Positions 8,354-17,050 are shown, counted from the first letter of the stretch. The stretch: DNA of 64,000 bases from Guyparkeria sp016278265 (GCF_044582145.1 NZ_JBDODO010000009.1), one strand, 5' to 3'. The notes: generated from the letters alone by a model not told the origin. Numbers and translations: made by a program.

Positions 8354-8873
8354 TCTTCTCGACGGATCGCTTTTCCTGAGCCAAGGCCTTCAATTTTTTT
8401 AAGTACGCATTCTCCGCTTCCAAATACGCCAAACGTTCATGCAACTCGTCCGTCGTCATGTTTTCCGGCGCCTTGGGGCGCTGGGCAAGCGGCGGCGAAT
8501 GGGACTTGTGCTTGGCCATCTTGGGTGGTCTCCCGCGGCGTTTGGGTTCCAGTGCTGCCATGCCACCTTGGGCAAAAGCACGTTGCCATTGCTGAAGCGT
8601 TCTTTGCGCTGGAATGTTGAATATGGCGCAAGTCTGGCGAATGGACCAGCCCTCACTGGCCATTCGGAGCAAGACAGCAGCCTTGAAAGCAGACGAGTAG
8701 CGTCGATGCCGCTTCCTCAGCCCTTCTTCGCCATGCAATTGGTAAACCGCACACCACTTTTCGACCGTGCCGTGGTCAATCCCAAAGCGCGCCGCTATCG
8801 TTCGGCTACCGAAAAGGCCCTGCTCTCGATCTCGGACCACCCGAAGCTTGAATGCCAATGAATATTTGGCCAT
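8340..8873 (-). CDS. IS150-type transposase orfA (DNA-binding subunit)
   Basis: 177-residue OrfA with two helix-turn-helix segments: AARFGIDHGTVEKW near residue 30 and RQTCAIFNIPAQRTLQQW near residue 85. A C-terminal leucine-zipper-like coiled coil follows (ELHERLAYLEAENAYLKKL). ATG at 8873 begins the usual MAKYSLAFK and has an AGGGG ribosome site; a longer frame to 8906 reads into the terminal repeat. The stop at 8340-8342 is just past an AAG AAA AAG run, the expected slippery stretch for producing the OrfAB fusion. Confidence 0.88.
   Translation of the reverse strand: MAKYSLAFKLRVVRDREQGLFGSRTIAARFGIDHGTVEKWCAVYQLHGEEGLRKRHRRYSSAFKAAVLLRMASEGWSIRQTCAIFNIPAQRTLQQWQRAFAQGGMAALEPKRRGRPPKMAKHKSHSPPLAQRPKAPENMTTDELHERLAYLEAENAYLKKLKALAQEKRSVEKKKRG
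8348..8358 (-). promoter_or_regulatory. Programmed -1 frameshift site of the IS
   Basis: On the minus strand the run AAGAAAAAGC lies four codons before the orfA stop. Slipping back one base there enters the frame encoding KARLITKLRPR and leads into orfB without a break, the arrangement known for IS3-family elements. Confidence 0.6.
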
Positions 8874-8926
8874 AAGAAAACCCCTGTCAGTTGGATTGGT
8901 GTCCAACTTTCAGGGGTCACTTCAGA

Positions 8927-8940
8927 CACGCTGCCTTTTT
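8927..8940. terminator. Right half of the split bidirectional terminator
   Basis: CACGCTGCC followed by T5, the partner of 7450-7464. On its own it cannot fold; whether the two arms pair across 1.46 kb is doubtful. Confidence 0.75.
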
Positions 8941-8995
8941 AATGTCCGGCTCAATGGCCGGGCGGGACATCCCGCTCGCGCCGATCGGCGGTCGA

Positions 8996-9478
8996 TCAGT
9001 GCTCGTGACCGTCCGGACCGTGGACGTGACCGTGCTCGATCTCCTCTTCGGAGGCCGGGCGCACGTCCTTGATCTCGACGTCGAAGTGCAGGGTCTCGCC
9101 GGCGAGTTCGTGGTTGCCGTCGAGGGTGATCTCGTCACCGTTGACTTCCTTGATGGTCACCACGGTGACGCCACCTTCGGTCTGAGCCTGGAAGCGCATG
9201 CCCGGCTCGATCTCGTCGACGCCCTGGAACATGGAACGCGGCACGGTCTGGATCATTTCCTCATTGCGCTCGCCATAGGCATCGGCCGGCTCGATCGAGA
9301 CAGACAGGTTGTCACCGACCGCCTTGTCGTCCAGCGCCTTTTCCAGGCCCGGGATAATGTTCTGGTGGCCGTGCAGGTAGGCCATCGGGCCGGTCTGCTC
9401 GGAGCTGTCCATGACTTCTCCGGCATCATTCTTCAGGGTGTAGTCGATGGAAACGACGTGGTCGTTTTGAACTTGCAT
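8996..9478 (-). CDS. slyD: FKBP-type peptidyl-prolyl isomerase SlyD
   Basis: Cytoplasmic proline isomerase/chaperone that also binds nickel in enterobacteria. The 160 residues hold the FKBP core (DYTLKNDAGEVMDSS; LHGHQNIIPGLEKAL) and the insert-in-flap chaperone domain (about 70-125). The short His-rich tail (GHVHGPDGHEH) is a reduced form of the metal-binding tail of E. coli SlyD. Its downstream terminator is the one broken by the IS, so transcription may now run into the IS from this side. Confidence 0.93.
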   Translation of the reverse strand: MQVQNDHVVSIDYTLKNDAGEVMDSSEQTGPMAYLHGHQNIIPGLEKALDDKAVGDNLSVSIEPADAYGERNEEMIQTVPRSMFQGVDEIEPGMRFQAQTEGGVTVVTIKEVNGDEITLDGNHELAGETLHFDVEIKDVRPASEEEIEHGHVHGPDGHEH

Positions 9479-9580
9479 TGATTTGCCTCGCGTGGACGGC
9501 TGTGAATGTCGGGGGTGCTCCCGATTCCTACTGCGACGTCAGGATGGACGAGAGGTTCCCCGGACGCGCGGGTAAAGGCC

Positions 9581-10402
9581 CTAGCGCGTGCTCAGGTGAT
9601 AAAAGTGGTTAGTGGCGGCGACGAAGCCCGACGGGCTGCCGCAGTCGAAACGCCGTCCCTTGAACCGGTACGCGATTACCTTGCCTTGTTCGGCCTGTTC
9701 GCGCAAGGCGTCGGTGATCTGTATCTCGCCGCCGGTGCCCGGGGGAGTGTCCCGCAGGATGTCGAAGATGTCCGGGGTGAGGATGTAGCGACCGATGATG
9801 GCGAGATTGCCCGGCGCGTCTTCGGCGCTGGGCTTTTCCACCATGTCCGTGACCCGCATGACGTCGTCATCGATGGGCGTGCCGCCGATGATGCCGTACT
9901 TGTGGATGTCGTGTTCGGGGACCTCCTCGACGGCGATCACCGAGCACTGGTGCCGCTCGTAGATGGTGGCCATCTGCGCCATGATGCCGACCGGCGAGCC
10001 GACACACAGGTCGTCGGCCAGCACCACGCCGAACGGTTCGTGACCGATCAGGCGCTCGCCGGTCAGGATCGCGTGCCCCAGGCCGAGCATTTCCAGTTGG
10101 CGGGTGTAGGAGAACGTGCAGTTGTCGATCAGTCGATCGATCGAGGCGAGCAGCGATTCCTTCTTGGTGCCGCGGATTTGGTGCTCGAGCTCGTAGTTGA
10201 CGTCGAAGTGATCCTCCAGCGCCCGCTTGCCGCGCCCGGTCACCATGGCCATCTGGGTCATGCCGGCCTCAAAGGCCTCCTCGACGCCGTACTGGATCAG
10301 CGGGCGATCGAGAATCGGCAGCATCTCCTTGGGCATGACCTTGGTGGCCGGGAGGAACCGGGTGCCGTACCCGGCGGCGGGAAACAGACACTTGTCGATC
10401 AT
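9581..10402 (-). CDS. galU: UTP-glucose-1-phosphate uridylyltransferase
   Basis: Makes UDP-glucose from UTP and glucose-1-phosphate for lipopolysaccharide, exopolysaccharide and trehalose synthesis. The 273-residue protein starts with the nucleotidyltransferase signature FPAAGYGTRFLPATK and then MPKEMLPI, and has the GalU-typical ADDLCVG and GGEIQITDAL segments. Length matches the family. It lies directly after the DUF2069 gene (2-base gap) and may be cotranscribed with it and wrbA. Confidence 0.95.
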   Translation of the reverse strand: MIDKCLFPAAGYGTRFLPATKVMPKEMLPILDRPLIQYGVEEAFEAGMTQMAMVTGRGKRALEDHFDVNYELEHQIRGTKKESLLASIDRLIDNCTFSYTRQLEMLGLGHAILTGERLIGHEPFGVVLADDLCVGSPVGIMAQMATIYERHQCSVIAVEEVPEHDIHKYGIIGGTPIDDDVMRVTDMVEKPSAEDAPGNLAIIGRYILTPDIFDILRDTPPGTGGEIQITDALREQAEQGKVIAYRFKGRRFDCGSPSGFVAATNHFYHLSTR

Positions 10403-10404
10403 CG

Positions 10405-10839
10405 TCAGTCCTCTGGATTGTTGCGTGATTGTTCGGGAGATCGTCGGCTAGAGGCCGTGGTGCCTCGGGCTTTCAGATGCTGGCGGCGCTTGATGCTGTG
10501 CCACCAGGCGGCCAGGAAGGCCAGCGTCGAGGCCACGGCGACCCACAGGTGCCAGCCGCGATCGGTGGCAACTGCCCCGGCATCGGTGGCCGATATCAGA
10601 AGGTAGAACAGGGCGACCAGCGCCGCCCAGATCATGGTCTTGTAATGCCCGCGCCAGAGGCCGGGCAACACGACGATCGCCGGCAGCAGCATCAGGACGG
10701 TGGTCAGGCCCTGCGGCCGGATCTCGGCGCGACCGGCGAACCACAGACCGACATATCCCGCGACCACGCCGACCAGCCCGAGTAGCATCAGGCGCAGTGG
10801 CCAGATCGGCAAACCTTCGCTGGTGTGACCGGCAAACAT
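10405..10839 (-). CDS. DUF2069 membrane protein
   Basis: 144-residue inner-membrane protein with four predicted helices (near 14-32, 43-60, 68-85 and 96-113) and a basic, polar C-terminal tail. It fits the DUF2069 family, often found next to wrbA in gammaproteobacteria. Its ATG overlaps the wrbA stop (TGATG), so translation is likely coupled. Function is unknown. Confidence 0.75.
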   Translation of the reverse strand: MFAGHTSEGLPIWPLRLMLLGLVGVVAGYVGLWFAGRAEIRPQGLTTVLMLLPAIVVLPGLWRGHYKTMIWAALVALFYLLISATDAGAVATDRGWHLWVAVASTLAFLAAWWHSIKRRQHLKARGTTASSRRSPEQSRNNPED

Positions 10840-11399
10840 CAGGTCAGTTGCCGGGCGATCGTGGCGACACGGACCCCTAGCGCCCGAGTGAGTTCGCGCT
10901 CATCGCGGCTGAGCCGGGGGTGGCCGTTGGCCGTGTGGCTCGCGCCGTAAGGGGTGCCGCCGGTCTGGGTGTGCGCCAATTCCGGTTGCTGGTAGGGGAT
11001 GCCGGTGATCAGCATGCCGTGATGGATGAGCGGCACGATCATCGACAGCAGCGTGGTTTCTTGGCCGCCGTGCATCGAGCCGGTTGAGGTGAACACACCG
11101 GCCGGTCGACCGGCCAGCTCGCCACGGAACCAAAGCCCGCTGGTGTCCTCGAGGAAACGCTTGACCGCCGAGGCCATGCCGCCGAAGTAGGTCGGGCTGC
11201 CCAGGAGCAGCCCGCGGCATTCGCGCAGGTCTTCGATGCTCACCTCGGGGTCGCCGTCGGTCGGTTGGTGTCCGTCGGGGCAGGGGATGCGCCGCAGGCG
11301 GGCCTCGGCGCCCTCGACCTGTTCCACGCCCCGCGCGGCCTGGCGAGCGAGCGATTCGGTATTGCCGGTGCGGCTGTAGTAGAGAATCAGGATATCCAC
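10839..11399 (-). CDS. wrbA: NAD(P)H:quinone oxidoreductase WrbA
   Basis: FMN-dependent quinone reductase of the flavodoxin-like WrbA family, giving two-electron reduction and so protecting against redox cycling. Flavin-binding motifs are present: YYSRTGNTESLA at the N-terminus, SPTYFGGMAS in the middle, and STGSMHGGQETT. GTG at 11399 is chosen (GGAAA about 5 bases upstream) because the flavodoxin strand VDILILYYSRTG starts there; the longer frame to 11708 adds over 100 unconserved residues. The 186-residue length is usual for WrbA. Confidence 0.92.
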   Translation of the reverse strand: MDILILYYSRTGNTESLARQAARGVEQVEGAEARLRRIPCPDGHQPTDGDPEVSIEDLRECRGLLLGSPTYFGGMASAVKRFLEDTSGLWFRGELAGRPAGVFTSTGSMHGGQETTLLSMIVPLIHHGMLITGIPYQQPELAHTQTGGTPYGASHTANGHPRLSRDERELTRALGVRVATIARQLT

Positions 11400-11668
11400 G
11401 CGGTTTCCAAAGGGGTGGTCGGGCCCAGACGTCAGTCGTTGTCGCTTCGGCAGTTTAGCAATAACCTCGGTCAGGAGGGGGCGGCAGCGGCTTGTCGGAT
11501 GCCCCCAAGGTCGTCCCGGCCGCATGAGCGTCTGCCCAATCGTTTGATAGGTAACCGGCAGCCCACGCGGGCATATTGAAATGCGGTCGGATCGACTAGA
11601 CTGATAGCCGACTATCTGTCTGGGTGCATGTGGGCCCGAGACTTTGGTAACACGGAGAGGGCGCGGCA

Positions 11669-12256
11669 ATGAATTCGAGTCATGTAATGCAAATGCGGAC
11701 GATGGCAACCCGGGGGACTGCCCCGATGATTACCCCAATTTTCGCTTTGGGGGCAGCGCTGGTGCTCGCCCTGGGATTGGTGCTCTCCCCGGCCAGTTAC
11801 GCACAGGAACTCGAGGGCTTCTGGGACGACCCGTTCAAGGACCTGCAGGCGGATGTCGAGGCCGCCCGTGATGAGGGCAAGGCCGGGGTGTTTGCGTTCT
11901 TCGAAATGGACGAGTGTCCGTTCTGTCATCGGATGAAGACCCAGGTGTTCACCGACCCCGAGGTGCAGGCGTACATCAAGGAGCACTTCGTCACGGTCAG
12001 CATCGACATCGAGGGTGACGTGATGATCACCGCGCCTGACGGCGAGCAGCTCAAGGAGAAGGATTTTGCCTTCAAGAAGTACCGCGTTCGCGCTACGCCG
12101 GTGATGATCTTCTTCGACACCGAGGGCGAGCCGGCGCTGCGCTACACCGGCCCGACACAGTCGCCCGAGGAATTCCGGCAATTGATGGCGTTCTTCGCCT
12201 CCGGTGCCTACAAGGAGCCGGGCATGAACTTCTTCAAGTACAAGAAGCAGCAGTGA
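11669..12256 (+). CDS. Periplasmic thioredoxin-like protein (SoxW-like)
   Basis: 195-residue exported protein with a long N-terminal region and a hydrophobic signal segment (about 24-45, cleavage near SYAQ). A thioredoxin fold follows, with active-site C83-P-F-C86 in MDECPFCHRM and a cis-proline in RATPVMIFF. The fold resembles SoxW/DsbE-type reductases that keep periplasmic disulfides reduced; in sulfur oxidisers SoxW serves SoxYZ, but no sox genes are in the window. The ATG at 11669 has a GGAGAGG site with spacing 8. A TolC-like gene starts 51 bases downstream. Confidence 0.8.
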   Translation: MNSSHVMQMRTMATRGTAPMITPIFALGAALVLALGLVLSPASYAQELEGFWDDPFKDLQADVEAARDEGKAGVFAFFEMDECPFCHRMKTQVFTDPEVQAYIKEHFVTVSIDIEGDVMITAPDGEQLKEKDFAFKKYRVRATPVMIFFDTEGEPALRYTGPTQSPEEFRQLMAFFASGAYKEPGMNFFKYKKQQ

Positions 12257-12307
12257 TCGTTGCGGCCGCCTGGGGCGGTGTGACGATCTGGCAGGGAGGC
12301 ATCGAGC

Positions 12308-13777
12308 ATGAGTAATCGGCAACTTTTCGGCACGAATCGGCCGGCTGGTCGGCCAGGCGACCGATCACGGCCGATCGCCGTGGCATCGGTGGTCGCGTGC
12401 TTGCTCGTCGGTTCGGCGCTCTCAGGGGCGATAGCGGCGGATACCTTGCCGCCACCGCCGCCTGTTGACGAGCAGGGGCTGGTCAGTCCCGAGCCGTTGC
12501 CGGACTCCTTCACGTTCGAGCAGATGCTGGCCCTGCCGCTGGACAACCAGTACGGCGTGGTTGGCGCCCGGGCACGTTACGAACGTCGGCGCGCCGAACA
12601 GCAGATGATCCGCTCGTCCAATCGACCGCAGGTGACGGTCGATGGACGACTGCGCTATATCGAACCGGGCGCTCTCGCGGTCGAGAACGATCAGCACGAT
12701 GATCACCGGGCGGGGCTGTCCCTGCGGCAGAAGCTGTTCGACTTCGGCCGGCAGCAGGACCGCGAAGACGCCGCCGAGTCCCGCCTGGTCGGCGCACGGC
12801 TGTCCCTGATGGATGAGCAGAAACGCCAGCGGCTGGCACTGCTGCGGGCTTACTTCGATGTCCTGCTCGCCGATCAGCGCTACCAGGCACTCAACGAGCG
12901 CATGGCGATCCTGTTCATTCGCTACGACCGCGCCCGCGACCGGCGCGAGCTGGGTCAGACCTCCGACTACGACATCGCGGTGTTCGAGCGCGATTATCAG
13001 GCGGTGATGCTGCAGCGTGCCCGGGCGGATGCCGATCGACGCCTGACCCGCCGCCACCTGGCCGAGATCGCTGGCCGTCCCGGACAGTTGCCGCGCGAGC
13101 TCGAGGCCCCCGACCTGGATCCACTGTTCGAACGAGAGGTGCCGGCGGTGGGTGACCTGATCGAGACGGCAATTGACGAGGATCTCGCCCTCAACGCCCT
13201 GCGCCACCTGCACGACGGCAGCAAGTCCGACCTGGCCGCGGCGCGTTCGGGCAACCTGCCCAGCGTCCACGGCGAGATCAACGCCGATTACTACACCCGC
13301 GAAGGGGCCACCCGCGACCCGTTCCGTGCCGGCGTCTACCTGGAGTTCCCACTGTTCCGGGGTGGCGCGCGCAACGCCGAGATCGCCGCGGCACAGGCCG
13401 AGCGCATGGACGTGGTCGCCCGCATGGCCGAGCGCGAGGCCGATATCCGCCGCTACGCCACCGAACTGGTGGAGATGATCCGGGTGAACCAGTCGATCGG
13501 GCAGCAGCGCATCGATGCGCTGGATAATTACGCCGAGCTCAACTTCATGCGCAACCAGACGCTTTACCAGATGGAAAAGGCGGCCGACCTGGGCGATGCC
13601 ATGGCGGAGATGTCGATGGCAAAACTCGAGCGCATGCAGACCACTTACGCCCTGGCCATGCGCTGGGCCGAGCTGGCCCTGCTGACCGATCAGCCGTTGG
13701 CAGCGGTGCTGATGGGGCAGGCGGGGAGGGAGCTCGACGAGAACGGCGGCGAAACCACCACGGAGGAAACCTCATGA
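12308..13777 (+). CDS. TolC-family outer-membrane channel protein
   Basis: 489-residue outer-membrane factor. A signal peptide (about 22-43, ending AIAAD) is followed by a proline run and then two long alpha-helical repeats typical of TolC/OprM barrels, rich in Arg/Glu/Ala coiled-coil sequence (residues about 80-250 and 280-470). No lipobox is seen, so it is the non-lipidated type. GGGAGG sits 7 bases before the ATG. It overlaps the adaptor gene by four bases (ATGA). No inner-membrane pump gene is adjacent. Confidence 0.85.
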   Translation: MSNRQLFGTNRPAGRPGDRSRPIAVASVVACLLVGSALSGAIAADTLPPPPPVDEQGLVSPEPLPDSFTFEQMLALPLDNQYGVVGARARYERRRAEQQMIRSSNRPQVTVDGRLRYIEPGALAVENDQHDDHRAGLSLRQKLFDFGRQQDREDAAESRLVGARLSLMDEQKRQRLALLRAYFDVLLADQRYQALNERMAILFIRYDRARDRRELGQTSDYDIAVFERDYQAVMLQRARADADRRLTRRHLAEIAGRPGQLPRELEAPDLDPLFEREVPAVGDLIETAIDEDLALNALRHLHDGSKSDLAAARSGNLPSVHGEINADYYTREGATRDPFRAGVYLEFPLFRGGARNAEIAAAQAERMDVVARMAEREADIRRYATELVEMIRVNQSIGQQRIDALDNYAELNFMRNQTLYQMEKAADLGDAMAEMSMAKLERMQTTYALAMRWAELALLTDQPLAAVLMGQAGRELDENGGETTTEETS

Positions 13778-14562
13778 AACAGATCGAGTCGGGCTGGATG
13801 CGTCGTCTCACCGTGCCGGTGGCGTTGTTGGCCGCCGGCCTTGCGGGGCCCGTCTGGGCCGCCGAGGTCGAGGGGCAGCTGAATTTCGCTGACCGGGTGG
13901 CGCTGTCGACACCGGTTGCCGGGGTGGTGGAATCGGTGCCGGTGCGGGCCGGCGAACGGGTCGAGGCAGGCGCGCTGCTGCTGGCGCTGGATGCCACGCC
14001 GTTCGATCAGCGCCACCGCATGGTCGCCGCGCAGATCGAGGGGTTGAGCCTGGCCGCCGACGAGGCGGCACTGGACGCCGAACGGGTCCAGGCGCTCTAT
14101 GACCGGACGGTCGGCTCGGATTCCGAGCGCGCCCTGGCGGTGATTGCCCGCGAGCAGGCCGAGGGCGAGCGCGACCGGGTGCGCGCACAGGCCGCACTCC
14201 GGGCATGGGAGCGTGACCAGGCCCGGCTGGAGGCGCCGTTCGACGCGCAGATCCTGTCGGTGGATGCCGCGGTGGGCGAGGTGGTCTCGCCGCAATTGAC
14301 GCCGCCGACCCTGATCGAGATCGCGCGGGCGGACCAGTTGTTGGCCACGGCGCGGGTTAGCGCCGATGAGCTGGGTTCGCTGGCGCTGGGTGATGAGATC
14401 ACGGTTGCCCAGGGCGGTGAACGGCGGACCGGAACGGTCGATGCCATTCGCGTGCGTAGCGATGGCGAGGGGCCGGTCCAGTACGAGTTGGCGGTGCGTG
14501 TGGAACGGGGGGACGGCTGGCGGGCCGGTCAGTCGGTCTCGCTGGAGCTGCCCGACGACTGA
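13774..14562 (+). CDS. HlyD/RND-type periplasmic adaptor (membrane-fusion) protein
   Basis: 262-residue exported adaptor. The signal peptide spans about 10-30 (PVWAAEV). A split lipoyl domain follows (TPVAGVVESVPVRAGERVEAGALLLALD, and the second half LEAPFDAQILSVDAAVGEVV) around a short alpha-hairpin (about 75-145). A beta-barrel domain follows (ARADQLLATARVSADELGSLALGDE). This is short for RND adaptors, which normally also have a membrane-proximal domain. Translation is coupled to the TolC gene by an ATGA overlap, and a strong terminator follows, so no transporter gene is cotranscribed. Confidence 0.85.
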   Translation: MKQIESGWMRRLTVPVALLAAGLAGPVWAAEVEGQLNFADRVALSTPVAGVVESVPVRAGERVEAGALLLALDATPFDQRHRMVAAQIEGLSLAADEAALDAERVQALYDRTVGSDSERALAVIAREQAEGERDRVRAQAALRAWERDQARLEAPFDAQILSVDAAVGEVVSPQLTPPTLIEIARADQLLATARVSADELGSLALGDEITVAQGGERRTGTVDAIRVRSDGEGPVQYELAVRVERGDGWRAGQSVSLELPDD

Positions 14563-14590
14563 ATCCGAATGCTGGTTGGATAATTAAAGA

Positions 14591-14622
14591 AACGGGGCGG
14601 GATGAATCATCCCGCCCCGTTT
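14591..14622. terminator. Bidirectional intrinsic terminator
   Basis: AACGGGGCGGGATGA and its complement TCATCCCGCCCCGTT, separated by one A, with a T-rich tail on each strand. It lies between the convergent adaptor and proS genes and can serve both. Confidence 0.9.
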
Positions 14623-14645
14623 TGTTTTAAGCCGGCGTTGGTCAC

Positions 14646-16352
14646 TCAGGCCAGTTGTGCATCCAGCCAGTCGAACAGGCCGTCGGCGGCGATATCCTCG
14701 TTGGCCTCGGCATCGCGACGGCGCACCTCGAGCTGACCGGCGGCCAGGCTGCGCGGGCTGACCACCACGCGCAACGGGATGCCGATCAGTTCCCAATCGG
14801 CGAAGGCCGCGCCCGGACGCATGCCGCGGTCGTCGAGGATGGTCTCGATGCCGCGTGCGCGCAGATCCGCGTAGATGGACTCGGCACGCTCCATCACGCT
14901 GGCATCCTTGTTCGCGCCGATTGGCACGATGACGACCGTGAACGGCGCGATGGGCTGGGGCCAGCGGATGCCGCGCTCGTCGAAGTTCTGCTCGATCGCG
15001 GCGGCAACGATGCGCGAGACGCCGATGCCGTAGCAGCCCATCAGCGGGGTGATCGGCTTGCCGTCCTCGCCGAGCACCTCGCAGTTCATCGCCCGGCTGT
15101 ACTTGTCGCCCAGCTGGAAGACGTGGCCCACCTCGATGCCGCGGCAGATGTCGAGTTTGCCCTGGTCGTCCGGGGCCGGGTCGCCGGCAACCGCGTCGCG
15201 CAGGTCGGCGGTTTCCGGCTCGGGCAGGTCGCGCGCCCAGTTCACGCCGGTGAGGTGATAGCCGTTCTTGTTTGCCCCGCAGGCGAAATCGGCCAGGGCA
15301 GCCGCCGCGTGGTCGGCTATCACCGGGATGTCGAGGCCGACTGGGCCAATCGAACCCACCGCGGCGCCGGTCAGTTTCGGTGCCTCGGCCTCGTCGACGA
15401 AGGTCAGCGGCTCGGCAATGGCCGGGTGCTTGGTCGCCTTGATGTCGTTGAGGGAGTGGTCGCCGCGCAGGACCAGCGCGACGGCCGGTGACTCGGTGCC
15501 GGTGACCAGCAGGGTCTTGACCGTGCGCGAGGCCGGTAGCTTGAGTGCGCTGGCTACCTCGTCGATGGTCCGTGCGCCCGGCGTGGCCACCTCGGCCATG
15601 GTCTCGGTCGGCTCCTGACGGGGCTGCTTGGTCGGGAAGGTCGGGGCCATCTCGACGTTCGCGGCGTAGTCGCCATCGACGGCGTAGGCGATCGCATCCT
15701 CGCCGGAGTCGGCCAGCACGTGGAATTCGTGCGAGGCGTTGCCGCCGATCGAGCCGGTGTCGGCGACCACCGCGCGCCAGGCGAGCCCCAGCCGATCGAG
15801 GATGCGGCTGTAGGCGGCGTACATCAGCTGGTAGGTCTGCTCCAGCGATTCGGCATCGGCGTGGAAGGAGTAGGCATCCTTCATGATGAACTCGCGGGCA
15901 CGCATGACACCGAAGCGCGGGCGGATCTCGTCGCGGAATTTCGTCTGGATCTGGTAGAAGTTGACCGGCAGCTGGCGGTAGCTCTTGAGCTCGCGGCGAG
16001 CGTAGTCGGTGATCACTTCCTCATGGGTGGGCCCGAAGCAGAAATCACGCCCGTGCCGGTCGGTCAGGCGCAGCAGCTCGGGGCCGTACTGCTGCCAACG
16101 ACCCGATTCTTCCCACAGCTCGGCGGGTTGCACCGCCGGCATCAGGAGCTCCAGCGCCCCGGCGGCATCCATCTCTTCGCGCACGATCGTCTCGACGCGA
16201 CGCAGGACCTTCAGACCCAGCGGCGACCACGTGTAGAGCCCCGAGGCCAGCTTCTTGAGCATCCCGGCGCGCAGCATCAGCTGGTGGCTGACGATCTCCG
16301 CTTCGGCCGGGGTTTCCTTCATGGTGTTGATGGCGAAGTGGCTGGCGCGCAT
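14646..16352 (-). CDS. proS: Prolyl-tRNA synthetase (bacterial type)
   Basis: Class II synthetase that charges tRNA(Pro). The 568 residues show motif 2 (FRDEIRPRFGVMRAREF), motif 3 near GIGVSR, and the editing INS domain between about 225 and 405 (includes KTLLVTG and ALVLRGDHSLND), which deacylates Ala-tRNA(Pro). The C-terminal anticodon-binding domain begins near residue 465 (APFTVVIVPIG). The N-terminal MRASHFAINTMKETPAEAE is the typical bacterial start. It stands alone between two terminators. Confidence 0.96.
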   Translation of the reverse strand: MRASHFAINTMKETPAEAEIVSHQLMLRAGMLKKLASGLYTWSPLGLKVLRRVETIVREEMDAAGALELLMPAVQPAELWEESGRWQQYGPELLRLTDRHGRDFCFGPTHEEVITDYARRELKSYRQLPVNFYQIQTKFRDEIRPRFGVMRAREFIMKDAYSFHADAESLEQTYQLMYAAYSRILDRLGLAWRAVVADTGSIGGNASHEFHVLADSGEDAIAYAVDGDYAANVEMAPTFPTKQPRQEPTETMAEVATPGARTIDEVASALKLPASRTVKTLLVTGTESPAVALVLRGDHSLNDIKATKHPAIAEPLTFVDEAEAPKLTGAAVGSIGPVGLDIPVIADHAAAALADFACGANKNGYHLTGVNWARDLPEPETADLRDAVAGDPAPDDQGKLDICRGIEVGHVFQLGDKYSRAMNCEVLGEDGKPITPLMGCYGIGVSRIVAAAIEQNFDERGIRWPQPIAPFTVVIVPIGANKDASVMERAESIYADLRARGIETILDDRGMRPGAAFADWELIGIPLRVVVSPRSLAAGQLEVRRRDAEANEDIAADGLFDWLDAQLA

Positions 16353-16478
16353 GAGGGTCTCGTTCGTGTTGGAAATCGGGGAGGCCGGTGTGTCGTATCG
16401 CCGGCTCGTGGCAGGCCGGGATTGTACCGAGCCGGGCGCCGGGGCGTCGAGAGAATCGAGCGGAAAGGATCTGGAAAC

Positions 16479-16507
16479 GACAACGGCCGCTCGCGGCGGC
16501 CGTTGTC
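16479..16507 (-). terminator. Hairpin after the DUF4124 gene
   Basis: GACAACGGCCGC (16479-16490) pairs perfectly with GCGGCCGTTGTC (16496-16507) around a 5-base loop; on the minus strand the stem is followed by GTTTCC. The T-run is short, so termination strength is uncertain. Confidence 0.65.
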
Positions 16508-16525
16508 TGCAACGAACGGGAGGGG

Positions 16526-17050
16526 TTATTCCTCGGCGGCGCTGCAGGCCTCTTCGATGATGGCATCGAGTCGCTCGAGTCGCTCGGTGCGCTGGGCCTC
16601 ACTCATCGGCTGATACTTGCCGTCTTCGTCCTGGAGCATCAGCTGGTTGCCGCTGTTGGCCACCGCTTCGTGCTGCTCCCGCGCTTGACGGCATGCCTCC
16701 CGCGCCTTTTCCCGATCGACCACCTTGACCTCGGTAGCGGGGTCGCTGGCGCGATCATCGTACGCCGCTGGTGTCTCCTTGTTCTCGGATGCAAACGTCG
16801 ACGTGCTGGGGGCGGGGTCCGCGCCGCCGGCCTCGAGGACCTCCGAGGGCCGGTCCTTGGGTGGGGTCTGCGAGAACTGCACATTGCCGCGCTCGTCGAC
16901 CGACTTGTAGACCGTGGCTGCCTGGGTGGGGCTCGCCGTCAGGGCCAGCATGAAGGCAACGGCCAGAGCTGTTGCCGACGTGATGATGACACGACCGGTC
17001 CCTGTGCCGTAGCGGGCCGGGGAACGGGGATGTGCTGCGATTCCTTGCAT
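16526..17050 (-). CDS. DUF4124 domain protein, exported
   Basis: 174-residue secreted protein. A signal peptide follows a 20-residue basic stretch (VIITSATALAVAFMLALTASPTQA). The DUF4124 motif comes next (VYKSVDERGNVQFSQTPP), then a low-complexity linker and a charged C-terminal helix with a conserved-looking cysteine pair (C126ish and C170ish). DUF4124 proteins are widespread in proteobacterial envelopes with no known function. The start ATG at 17050 is tentative; a GTG just before VIITS would give a normal-length signal. Confidence 0.7.
   Translation of the reverse strand: MQGIAAHPRSPARYGTGTGRVIITSATALAVAFMLALTASPTQAATVYKSVDERGNVQFSQTPPKDRPSEVLEAGGADPAPSTSTFASENKETPAAYDDRASDPATEVKVVDREKAREACRQAREQHEAVANSGNQLMLQDEDGKYQPMSEAQRTERLERLDAIIEEACSAAEE

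Larger units (their letters stand above)
7470..8924 (-). mobile_element. IS3-family (IS150 group) insertion sequence, 1455 bp
   Basis: Complete element with 24-bp terminal inverted repeats, 7470-7493 and 8901-8924, matching at 21 of 24 positions. Outer ends read TGAACTGACCCC and, on the opposite strand, TGAAGTGACCCC; both repeats end AAAGTTGGAC. It carries orfA and orfB on the minus strand joined by a -1 frameshift region. GACA is duplicated on either side. The orfB C-terminus is frameshifted, so this copy is probably not self-mobile. The insertion point is the loop of a transcription terminator. Confidence 0.9.

Noticed and set aside
10839..11708. Long form of WrbA starting at 11708
   Set aside because: Adds over 100 unconserved basic residues; the GTG at 11399 starts the flavodoxin fold directly.
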